A DNA stretch of 64,000 nt from Flectonema sp. DT1601 (Eukaryota; Euglenozoa; Diplonemea; Diplonemida; Diplonemidae): NCBI GenBank assembly GCA_964019425.1, contig OZ025845.1:372001-436000 (forward strand), read 5' to 3'. The notes under the pieces are model-generated. The model was not told the origin of the DNA and made no database searches. It saw only the letters and a list, made by a program, of their open reading frames with translations. This document shows, piece by piece, positions 51,652-61,638 of the stretch. The translations under genes were made by a program, and so were the position numbers. Position 1 is the stretch's first letter. Each line of letters opens with the position of its first letter.

Positions 51652-52572
51652 GGGTAAAGGGTCTTTCCTACACAAATAGTTTCAGAACTAACCATTCTTT
51701 ACAAAACCCAAAATGGCTGTAAACCGTCCAGTTCGACCCTGGGTGAGGGCATTTTTGTTTTTTCTTGATTCTTTTTCAGGAGGTTGGCCTTTATTAGTGG
51801 CTCCCCCCCCTTGGGGGGGGTTGGGGGGGGGGCTGCGTTCCGCCATCCCATGGTTCTTCCCACATTTCTATTTTATTGGAAATAATGAACGATAACCTTA
51901 TTAATATAACTAAATTCCTATATTCCCATCCCAGGGTCGCACACATTGCAGATACAGGTTCGATAAACCTGTTGTAAAATACTTCCAAATGTAACAAACA
52001 GATAACCTAAGCCACATATCCAATCATCATAAACCTAGCCGTCGTTTTCGTGCTAGCATATTAATATAACAACAACTACAGATATCTTTCAGAAAAACAA
52101 AAACAAAGGACTTGATAAAACAGGGTGCAGTGTGCATTTTCAGCTAAGGGAGGACATTTTTCATTTGTCATCCCGTTGGGACAGAAAAGTAATAAGTAAA
52201 TAAAAAATTGCGAAAAAAAAAAGAAATTGCTTATATATAACGTTTGTTTATTTTTATTTTATTTTTTTTTTTCATGTTTGATTATTTCCTCTTCATATTA
52301 TTATTTTTTTTTTTTTCTGCCTCTCCCTTAATCCTGTTCGTTTCTTTGAAACAAAAATTCATTTGAATATTATTCCTTGGTCAGCTTGGGCAGATCTTTC
52401 ATTGTCGCCCTTTAGGCCTGTTAAAAAAAAAAAAAAAAAAAAAAAAAGAAAGTTTACATCGGGAATAGGGCAGGAGCCAAAAGCTCCCAGTCCGTTACTT
52501 CCAACCTTTTCGAAAACTTATTTATAAATAAAAATTGCAGAAAAGTAATAATAATAAAAAGTTGCAATATCC

Positions 52573-52806
52573 CAGGGGTAGTGGTATAACCCTCGCCCTG
52601 GGGCTGGGTGATCGCTGGTTCGACCCCCTGCCACTGCAATAACCCATCGCGCCCGTACACGCAATTAGTTCAAATCCCGCGCCCAAAGGGCGCCCAGGGT
52701 AGGCACCTGGTAGACTCTCCTACGTTAAGACTGGAGGGAAGGGAAAATGGAAGGATTTCCATAAAGAGGCTAAGAACACACAAATAAATAAATAAAAAAA
52801 AAAAAA
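52573..52806 (+). mobile_element. tRNA-derived SINE, copy 2
   Basis: Same head, body and A-rich tail as 8,172-8,412. Confidence 0.65.
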
Positions 52807-52812
52807 GAAAAT

Positions 52813-52886
52813 CCCAGGGCTGCACAGCCGAGTGGATACCTTAAATCTCTTCGGTAGCCGTGGCAAGGGTTCAATTCCCAGGCACA
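52813..52886 (+). tRNA. tRNA-like sequence, copy 2
   Basis: Same as 8,418-8,491, with B-box AGGGTTCAATTCCC and following T-run. Confidence 0.5.
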
Positions 52887-53076
52887 TTTTTTGTGTTTTT
52901 CAACCAGAAAAATTAGTAAGAAGAAAGTAGCAAGGAAAAGGGACAAAATTGGACTTAACTTAACGCGAGCGAAGCGAGCGTAAAGTTAAGTTCAAATTTG
53001 TACCCTGGACGGGTACCTAGCCAGGGAATAAAAACAGACGTGACTTGGTTGTAAAAATAATGTTTGTTCAGGAAGC

Positions 53077-54006
53077 TTAAAAAAAAAAATTGCGCGAGCA
53101 ACGCGAGCCTGGAAGGGGTATCTCTAGTGCAACGTTGTCAACAAGGTGGTTGAGACAGCAGGCATGGTGGAGAATTTTGTTTTCAAGGGTGGTGTCGCCT
53201 TCCAATCCCTTTTGTCTGTCTGAGAACAAGACTGCCCTCTCCAGCGACTTGCCGAAGTGAGCAGCCATCTGAGAATGGTGGTATGCCCACCCGTCCTTGT
53301 TCTCCGACACATTGCTTGTTGAGAAACACAAAGGGAAAATGTGTCTCTCAGCATCCATCCCAACCGTGATGTACAGGGTACCACGGAATGCGCCTGACAG
53401 GTGGCAAGCGTCGCTGTGGATTATCGGAGAGAGAGTCGGAAATGCCCTACCATCCAAAAAACACCAAAATGCTCTTGTGAAGGTGCTTTGTGTCTTGACT
53501 ATGTCGTATGACATTGCAGGGTTGACGGATTTCAAATTCTGTAGAAAAGCAGCTATCAACCCGAATTGATCACCCTGACTGCCAAGAACCTTCTGGCGTG
53601 TGTTCCTTAGCGCCTTGGTGATGATGTGTGTCGAGACATCGACGGAACTGAAAGTTGTAAGATCTTTGGCAACTTCGCTCGGATAAAGCATAGGCTTTGT
53701 CCTAACCTTCTGCTCTACCCGGTTGGCTACGAACTTGCATAACCCGTAGGTTACTTGCTTCGCTGCTCCAGGTGAACAAGTGTGCTCTTCCACATGCCAC
53801 ACACGACAGTTCCCTTGGTCCATCTTTGTTTTTACTGCCCACTGGCAGGCATCCACCGGACACGAAAAATTCATGTACGTCCGGTCCCTTTTTCCCCTTG
53901 CGAAACTGTGCCCACTCTGGTGGGAAATCTCCAGCAGGTGTATCTCAAACTTCTCCCTAGTGTCAAACACTTGTCCAACAGAAAGACTCTGAACAGGGAC
54001 AGGCAT
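53077..54006 (-). pseudogene. MULE transposase, N-terminal half (copy 2)
   Basis: Same protein as at 8,598-9,611, starting at ATG 54,006. A one-base length change in a homopolymer alters the unrelated tail after the homology ends near 53,101. Carries the DNA-binding region and two of the three catalytic acidic residues; the rest is at 42,791-43,621. Confidence 0.85.
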
Positions 54007-54088
54007 GTTAGATATTGTTGCGAGTTAAAGCGAAGGCTGTAAAGAAATGTAAAAATGATAGATTAATTATAATTATTATTATTAGATG

Positions 54089-54138
<50 letters not shown>

Positions 54139-54255
54139 AAAAAAAATGCCCTCACCCAGGATCGAACTGGACGGTTTACAGCCATTTTGGATTTTGTAAT
54201 GAATGGTTAGTTCTGAAACTATTTGTGTAGGAAAGACCCCTTTACCCTTGTTTTT

Positions 54256-54640
54256 TTATCGATCTACTATGTCGATCACTTTCTATTTTCCGTCCTGGTC
54301 AAGACGCTAAACTGATTGTTTTTTTTTTTTCAAAATTAATAAAAAAGAATATAAAAAAAAAAAAAAAAAAGGAATAAACAATGTTATCATTGTTTTTTTT
54401 TATCGATCGACTATGTCGATTAATTTCTATTTTCCGTCCTGATCAAGACGCTAAACTGATTGTTTTTTCTTTAAAATAATTAAAAGGATTTAAAAAAAAA
54501 AAAAAAAAAAAAGAATAAACAATGTTATCATTGTTTTTTTTCTATCGATCGACTATGTCGATTAATTTCTATTTTCCGTCCTGATCGAGACGCTAAACTG
54601 ATTGTTTCCTTTTTTTAAATAATAAATAAAAAAAAAAAAA
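54256..54640 (-). repeat. Satellite array A1, copy 2
   Basis: Same as 9,856-10,246. Confidence 0.9.
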
Positions 54641-55024
54641 AAAAAGAGCATTTCCCTGCTATCCCTCATATCCCCACAATAATATTATACCTTTTCATTT
54701 TCTCTTTCCTTTTCTGGTCTTTTTTTCTTCTTTTTTTTCCTTTTTCATACAACGTTTTTTATTTATATATTTTTTTTTTTTTTTTTTTTTCATGTTTGAT
54801 TATTTCCTCTTCATTTTTTTTTTTTTTTTTCTCTGCCTCTCTCTTAATTCTGTTCGTTTCTTTGAAACGAAAATTCATTTGAATATTATTCCTTGGTCAG
54901 CAACCATCATTGTCGCCCTTTGGGCCTGTTAAAAAAAAATAAATAAAAAATAAAAAGAAAGTTTACATCGGGAATAAGGCAGGAGCCAAAAGCTCCCAGT
55001 CCGTTACTTCCCACTTTATCGAAA
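54641..55024 (-). repeat. M1 module, copy 2
   Basis: Same as 10,247-10,630. Confidence 0.85.
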
Positions 55025-56016
55025 TTCTGTAAAAAGAAAAAAAAAAAAAGAAATCAAAAAAGAAGAATTTTCAAACGAAGTTATAACAACCCCTACCACC
55101 CATTATGATCAATTCCGCTTGTTTTTTTTTTTTTTTTTTAAAACAAAAAAAAAATAAAAAATTATAAAAGATTAAACAATGTTATCATTGTATTTTTATC
55201 GATCGACTATGTCGATTACTTTCTATTTTCCGTCCTGGTCAAGACGCTAAACTGATTGTTTTTTTTTTTTTTCAAAATTAATAAAAAAGAATATAAAAAA
55301 AAAAAAAAATAAAAAAAAGAATAAACAATGTTATCATTGTTTTTTTTATCGATCGACTATGTCGATCACTTTCTATTTTCCGTCCTGGTCAAGACGCTAA
55401 ACTGATTGTTTTTTTTTTTTTTCAAAATTAATAAAAAAGAATATAAAAAAAAAAAATTAAAAAAAAGAATAAACAATGTTATCATTGTTTTTTTATCGTT
55501 CGACCATGTCGACTAATTTCTATTTTCCGTTTTTTTTTCTTAAAAAATAAATAAAAAGAATTTAAAAAAAAAAAAAAAAAAAAGAATAAACAATGTTATC
55601 ATTGTTTTTTTATCGATCGACTATGTCGATTACTTTCTATTTTCCGTCCTGGTCAAGACGCTAAACTGATTGTTTTTTTTTCTTCAAAATTAATAAAAAA
55701 AGAATATAAAAAAAAAAATAAAAAAAAGATTAAACAATGTTATCATTGTTTTTTTATCGATCGACTTCGTCGACTAATTTCTATTTTCCGTCCTGGTCAG
55801 GAAGCTAAACTGATTGTTTTTTCTAAATAAATAAAAAGAATAAAAAAAAAAAAAAAAAAAAAGATTAAACAATGTTATCATTGTTTTTTTTTATCGATCG
55901 ACTATGTCGATTACTTTCTATTTTCCGTCCTGGTCAGGACGCTAAACTGATTGTTTTTTCTTTAAAAAATAAATAAAAAGAATAAAAAAAAAAAAAAAAA
56001 AAAAAAATGAATAAAG
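55025..56016 (-). repeat. M4 module and satellite array A2, copy 2
   Basis: Same as 10,631-11,621. Confidence 0.85.
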
Positions 56017-56395
56017 AATTTCGATAAAGTGGGAAGTAACGGACTGGGAGCTTTTGGCTCCTGCCCTATTCCCGATGTAAACTTTCTTTTTATTTTTTAT
56101 TTTTTTTTAACAGGCCCAAAGGGCGACAATGATGGTTGCTGACCAAGGAATAATATTCAAATGAATTTTCGTTTCAAAGAAACGAACAGAATTAAGAGAG
56201 AGGCAGAGAAAAAAAAAAAAAAAAATGAAGAGGAAATAATCAAACATGAAAAAAAAAAAAAAAAATATATATATAAATAAAAAACGTTGTATGAAAAAGG
56301 AAAAAAAAGAAGAAAAAAAAAAGACCAGAAAAGGAAAGAGAAAATGAAAAGGTATAATATTATTGTGGGGATATGAGGGATAGCAGGGAGATGCT
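56017..56395 (+). repeat. M1 module, copy 2
   Basis: Same as 11,622-12,000. Confidence 0.85.
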
Positions 56396-57480
56396 CTTTT
56401 TTTTTTTTTTTTTTTTTTTCTTATTTATTATTTAAAAAAAGGAAACAATCAGTTTAGCGTCTCGATCAGGACGGAAAATAGAAAGTAATCGACATAGTTG
56501 ATCGATAGAAAAAAAAACAATGATAACATTGTTTATTCTTTTTTTTTTTTTTTTTTTTTTTATTTATTTTTTAAAGAAAAAACAATCAGTTTAGCGTCTT
56601 GACCAGGACGGAAAATAGTAAGTAATCGACATAGTCGATCGATAAAAAAAAAACAATGATAACATTGTTTATTCCTTTTTTTTTTTTTTTTTATTCTTTT
56701 TATTTATTTTTAAAGAAAAAACAATCAGTTTAGCGTCCTGACCAGGACAGAAAATAGAAAGTAATCGACATAGTCGATCGATAAAAAAAACAATGATAAC
56801 ATTGTTTATTCTTTTTTTTTTTTTTTTTTAATTCTTTTTATTTATTTTTAAAAAGAAAAAAAATGGAAAATAGAAATTAGTCAACAAAGTCGAACGATAA
56901 AAAAAAACAATGATAACATTGTTTATTCTTTTTTTTATTTTATTTTTTTTATATTCTTTTTTATTAATTTTGAAAAAAAAAAAACAATCAGTTTAGCGTC
57001 CTGACCAGGACGGAAAATAGAAAGTAATCGACATAGTCGATCGATAAAAAAACAATGATAACATTGTTTATTCTTTTTTTTTTATTTTAAATTCTTTTTA
57101 TTTATTTTTTAAAGAAAAAAAAACGGAAAATAGAAATTAGTCGACAAAGTCGAACGATAAAAAAAAACAATGATAACATTGTTTATTCTTTTTTTTGTAT
57201 TTTTTTATATTCTTTTTTATTAATTTTGAAAAAAAAACAATCAGTTTAGCGTCTTGACCAGGACGGAAAATAGAAAGTGATCGACATAGTCGATCGATAA
57301 AAAAACAATGATAACATTGTTTATTCTTTTTTTTTTTTATTTTTTTATTTTAAATTCTTTTTATTAATTTTTTAAAGAAAAAAAAAAAACGGAAAATAGA
57401 AATTAGTCGACATAGTCGAACGATAAAAAAAAACAATGATAACATTGTTTATTCTTTTTTTTTTATTTTTTTTTTTAATA
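56396..57480 (+). repeat. Satellite array A3, copy 2, first part
   Basis: Forward units up to the MULE-2 insertion site. Confidence 0.9.
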
Positions 57481-57614
57481 TTTTTTTTAGGGAAAACCTA
57501 CAGATCCACCCCCAGGTTTGGAGAAACGTATACTACGGTCACGGCCTTGTGTAGCTTTTTTTGACCTTTTTTCCAAATCGACAGCCCTCTATTCTGGGCG
57601 AAATTCTTTTCAAA

Positions 57615-57686
57615 TCCGTGATAGCGCAGTGGTGTTGGTGCCGGACTGAAGCGCTGGAGGTAGGGGGTTCGAGTCCCTCATGGGGA
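57615..57686 (+). tRNA. tRNA-Phe-like sequence (GAA) near the left MULE-2 end
   Basis: D-stem GCGC/GTGC pairs; anticodon loop CTGAAGC gives GAA (Phe) on a stem with four of five pairs; T-arm GGGGG TTCGAGT CCCTC is good; the acceptor stem TCCGTGA/ATGGGGA has two mismatches. A T-run of about ten follows. Fairly complete, but acceptor mismatches suggest a pseudogene. Confidence 0.6.
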
Positions 57687-57963
57687 TTTTTTTTTTTTCC
57701 GGAATTTTTTTTCTGGGCATCTGTTCGTCTCGCTGTTACTCAATTTTTTTTAAGGCTTTGTTAACTTTTAAATACTACCAACGTGGTGCAGCGTAGCAAC
57801 GCAATGATGCCCTCAAGGTTTGTTATTTGCCAAATCATCGTTAGGGTTAAGCGTAATTAAGGTAAAGAGTATGCTGACAGGTGAGTGATGACTGCAACCG
57901 ACAACATGCAAGTTAGTGATTCGAACGGCCCAATTTTCTCGTTCAGCTTTTGGGGCCTGCAAA

Positions 57964-58262
57964 CCCAGCCAAGCGTTCATTGCTTTTGATCCTTCAATGT
58001 CGGCTCTTCCTAACCTAGACAAGCAGAATTGTCCAAGGGTTGGATAGTTCACCCACTAACAGGACCGTCGTGAGACAAGTTTTACCTACTGATGGGGAGA
58101 GACCCCCTTGGGGCAGTGTAAGTCGACCGCAATACGGGGTAGTACGAGAGGAACTCCCGTTTCTAGTCCCTGGTATCTACGGTTCTCCGATCGGAGCCGT
58201 GATGCTACACAACACATCCGCAGTGACTGTGCTTGACTATGTTAGCCTTTGAAGTAAGCCAG
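57964..58262 (+). rRNA. 28S rRNA fragment (domains V-VI to near the 3' end), captured
   Basis: CAGCCAAGCGTTCAT, GATCCTTCAATGTCGGCTCT, AAGCAGAATT, GGATAGTTCACCCACTAA, ACCGTCGTGAGACA, TTTTACCTACTGATG and the sarcin-ricin loop AGTACGAGAGGAAC appear in 28S order. Divergent sequence with the GGTTCTCCGATCGGAGCC hairpin and a region resembling the LSU 3' end follows. Two conserved blocks are missing: about 19 nt between AACAGG and ACCGTCG (normally GAACGTGAGCTGGGTTTAG, part of the peptidyl-transferase ring) and the AGCGACG block before TGCTTTT. A ribosome could not use this RNA, so it is a decayed capture. Confidence 0.85.
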
Positions 58263-58790
58263 ACTGGATCACTTAGTCACCACTGGTGGTTACTTTTTGA
58301 TCGTGTTAGGGCTTGCGTCCAAAAGATTACAACAATAAGAATGTTTTTTTATGAACATTACAATTAAGTAACTACATCAATAGTTGACTAACTTACTTCT
58401 ACACCATGATGAGAGAATAGAGGTTAACAGGACGATGGATTACTCTCTTATGTTAAAGAGTTTAACTTAACTTAAGGAAGAATTGCGCGATGACAGAAGG
58501 CTTCCAAGCGAGGTCCTAAGTCGAGTGGAAGTTTACACTATTGACCTTGAAGAACGACCCGCGTGTGAATTTGATGCAGGGTCTTTGTAAGGTACCAATG
58601 AGGTTCTGGTGTAAGACTTTCAAACGATGTTGTTAGTCAGCAACCTTCACTAAGCAATGTCTCAGAGCGACGAGTGTCCGAACGTGACAGAACGAATCAG
58701 CAGTACGGATACGACGCACGACGTCAGCGGCGGCGTTCCTGACCGAACGGCCAGTGCAGACAGTGTACCTGTTGGTCACTGGGGGGAAAA
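58263..58790. other. Unassigned MULE-2 interior
   Basis: About 530 bp of mixed composition without a convincing reading frame or known RNA motif. It may derive from host DNA captured together with the rRNA. Confidence 0.4.
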
Positions 58791-58810
58791 AAAAAAAAAA
58801 AAAAAAAAAA

Positions 58811-58881
58811 GACCCGACAGGGGTTCGAACCGCAGCCTAGCGAATGCAAGTCTGGAATCATACCACTCGACAATTTGCGTC
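58811..58881 (-). tRNA. tRNA-like sequence near the right MULE-2 end
   Basis: Minus strand: acceptor GACGCAA/TCGGGTC pairs at five of seven positions, the D-arm region is GTCGAGTGGTATGATTCC, the loop CTTGCAT would give TGC, and the T-arm is TGCGGTTCGAACCCCTG. A run of more than 20 T follows on that strand. The anticodon stem is poor, so identity is uncertain. Confidence 0.5.
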
Positions 58882-59001
58882 GTCTTCGATTTTGCGGATT
58901 TAAACACATATCCAGGGGTCAAAAAAGTTACACAAGGCCGTGACCGTAGTGTACGTTTCTCCAAACCTGGGGGTGGATCTGTAGGTTTTCCCTTTTTTTT
59001 A

Positions 59002-60601
59002 TTTTGAAAAAAAAAAAAACAATCAGTTTAGCGTCTTGACCAGGACGGAAAATAGAAAGTAATCGACATAGTCGATCGATAAAAAAAAACAATGATAACA
59101 TTGTTTATTCTTTTTTTTTTATTTTAAATTCTTTTTATTTATTTTCCAAAGAAAAAAAAAACGGAAAATAGAAATTAGTCGACAAAGTCGAACGATAAAA
59201 AAAAACAATGATAACATTGTTTATTCTTTTCTTTTTTTTTTTATATTCTTTTTTATTAATTTTGAAAAAAAAAACAATCAGTTTAGCGTCTTGACCAGGA
59301 CGGAAAATAGAAAGTGATCGACATAGTCGATCGATAAAAAAAACAATGATAACATTGTTTATTCCTTTTTTTTTTTTTTTAATTCTTTTTATTTATTTTC
59401 CAAAGAAAAAAAAATGGAAAATAGAAATTAGTCAACAAAGTCGAACGATAAAAAAAAACAATGATAACATTGTTTATTCTTTTTTTTTTTATTTTTTTAT
59501 ATTCTTTTTTATTAATTTTGAAAAAAAAACAATCAGTTTAGCGTCTTGACCAGGACGGAAAATAGAAAGTAATCGACATAGTCGATCGATAAAAAAACAA
59601 TGATAACATTGTTTATTCTTTTTTTTTTTATTTTTTTATTTTAAATTCTTTTTATTTATTTTTTAAAGAAAGAAAAACGGAAAATAGAAATTAGTCGACA
59701 AAGTCGAACGATAAAAAAAACAATGATAACATTGTTTATTCTTTTTTTTGTATTTTTTTATATTCTTTTTTATTAATTTTGAAAAAAAAACAATCAGTTT
59801 AGCGTCTTGACCAGGACGGAAAATAGAAAGTGATCGACATAGTCGATCGATAAAAAAACAATGATAACATTGTTTATTCTTTTTTTTTTTATTTTTTTAT
59901 TTTAAATTCTTTTTATTTATTTTTTAAAGAAAAAAAAAAACGGAAAATAGAAATTAGTCGACATAGTCGAACGATAAAAAAAAACAATGATAACATTGTT
60001 TATTCTTTTTTTTTTTATTTTTTTTTTTAAATATTTTTTTATTTTGAAAAAAAAAAAACAATCAGTTTAGCGTCTTGACCAGGACGGAAAATAGAAAGTA
60101 ATCGACATAGTCGATCGATAAAAAAAAACAATGATAACATTGTTTATTCTTTTTTTTTTATTTTAAATTCTTTTTATTTATTTTCCAAAGAAAAAAAAAA
60201 ACGGAAAATAGAAATTAGTCGACAAAGTCGAACGATAAAAAAAAACAATGATAACATTGTTTATTCTTTTTTTTTTTTTTTTATATTCTTTTTTATTAAT
60301 TTTGAAAAAAAAAACAATCAGTTTAGCGTCTTGACCAGGACGGAAAATAGAAAGTGATCGACATAGTCGATCGATAAAAAAAAAACAATGATAACATTGT
60401 TTATTCTTTTTTTTTTTTTTATATTCTTCTTATTAATTTTTTTAAAAAAAAAAAAACAATCAGTTTAGCGTCTTGACCAGGACGGAAAACTGGAAGTAAT
60501 CGACATAGTCGATCGATAAAAAAAACAATGATAACATTGTTTCATCTTTTATATTTTTTAATTTTTTTTTTTATATTTGAAGAAAAGAAAGAAAAAAAAA
60601 A
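59002..60601 (+). repeat. Satellite array A3, copy 2, second part
   Basis: Continues array A3 after MULE-2; corresponds to 13,093-14,695. Confidence 0.9.
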
Positions 60602-61180
60602 AAAAAACAAGCGGAATTGATCATAATGGGTGGCAGGGGTTGATATAACTTCATTTGAAAATTCTTCTTTTTTAATTTCTTTTTTTTTTTTTTTTTTTTT
60701 TATTTAACAGGAGTTAAGATCACTTACATGAGTTAACACAACACAGATACGAGAGTAGCAAACTGAGGTAACACTACCAATTCATCAAAAAATAATCAGG
60801 ATCGGACACAAGGAGGAGGGTTCATTCTACCTCTCACTGTCCTTGCTGGTATCTTAAGTGTCTTGGTATCTCTTTTGTGTCGGTATCTCGGAAGTGCTGG
60901 TATCTCGTATGTGCGTTGGTATCTCTTGCGTGTTGGTATCTCTTGCACATAAGAAAAAATATTGAGTTAACATGATCAGTTTTATTTAAAATTAAAGACA
61001 GACCGGAACTATTTGAAAATAAAATGTAGATGGGAAACAGTGAAAATTAGAATGAATGATAAAATTAAATGAGATTTATGACATAACAGACCAGATAGAG
61101 AGTAATAAAGGGAAAAGGAAAACGGGAAGGGTTCATTCACTTAGTTAAAGTTAAGACCGATTAGTCAGTTTAAGGTTTTT
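60602..61180 (+). repeat. M4 and M3 modules, copy 2
   Basis: Same as 14,696-15,280, including the GGTATCTC repeats. Confidence 0.75.
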
Positions 61181-61505
61181 TTTCTTAAAAAATAAATAAA
61201 AAGAATTTAAAAAAAAAAATAAAAAAAAGATTAAACAATGTTATCATTGTTTTTTTATCGATCGACTTCGTCGACTAATTTCTATTTTCCGTCCTGGTCA
61301 GGAAGCTAAACTGATTGTTTTTTCTAAATAAATAAAAAGAATAAAAAAAAAAAAAAAAAAAAAAGATTAAACAATGTTATCATTGTTTTTTTTTCTATCG
61401 ATCAACTATGTCGATTAATTTCTATTTTCCGTCCTGATCGAGGCGCTAAACTGATTGTTTCCTTTTTTAAATAATAAATAAGAAAAAAAAAAAAAAAAAA
61501 AAAAA
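61181..61505 (-). repeat. Satellite array A4, copy 2
   Basis: Same as 15,281-15,597 with a few substitutions. Confidence 0.85.
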
Positions 61506-61638
61506 GAGCATCTCCCTGCTATCCCTCATATCCCCACAATAATATTATACCTTTTCATTTTCTCTTTCCTTTTCTGGTCTTTTTTTTTTCTTTTTTTTCC
61601 TTTTTCATACAACGTTTTTTATTTATATATATATATAT
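61506..61638 (-). repeat. M1 module, part before the TIR element
   Basis: M1 up to its (TA)n microsatellite, where the 1.4-kb element is inserted. The rest continues at 63,047-63,332. Confidence 0.85.

Larger units (their letters stand above)
42168..54247. mobile_element. Outer MULE, interrupted by nested elements
   Basis: Left end GGGCAAACTAGTGTTTACTA and right end (CCTTTACCC, minus-strand GGGTAAAGGGTCTTTCC) share a TIR core of about 50 bp (ACACAAATAGTTTCAGAACT to AATGGCTGTA). TTGTTTTT flanks both sides (42,160-42,167 and 54,248-54,255) inside satellite DNA, giving an 8-bp target duplication. The transposase halves at 42,791-43,621 and 53,077-54,006 are on the same strand and in the right order. 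Between them lie the retrotransposon, an internal TIR copy, an M1-like module, a SINE and tRNA-like DNA. Confidence 0.7.
51652..54247. mobile_element. TIR-bounded MULE segment, copy 2
   Basis: Matches 7,259-9,852. The internal TIR at 51,652 lies within the outer MULE whose left end is at 42,168. It contains the T-arm sequence (51,724-51,753), a G/C hairpin module (51,779-51,843) and an M1-like module (52,235-52,516). Confidence 0.7.
57490..58992. mobile_element. Non-autonomous MULE carrying sense 28S rRNA (MULE-2)
   Basis: Inverted repeats of about 76 bp with two or three mismatches start GGGAAAACCTACAGATCCAC and end with the complement. The 9-bp target duplication TTTTTTTTA (57,481-57,489 and 58,993-59,001) is perfect, and the empty site is intact in copy 1 at 13,084-13,092. 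Contents: a Phe-like tRNA, a 28S rRNA 3' segment, about 550 bp of unassigned DNA and a second tRNA-like sequence facing inward. No transposase is seen. The first nine bases are the same as in MULE-1, so the two may use the same transposase. Confidence 0.85.

Noticed and set aside
57813-58252. Protein-coding frames inside MULE-2
   Set aside because: They lie on or opposite the 28S rRNA fragment and have no domain.
57964-58262. Functional fragmented LSU rRNA gene
   Set aside because: Part of the peptidyl-transferase ring is missing and the segment lies within a transposon with TIRs and target duplication; capture and decay explain it better.
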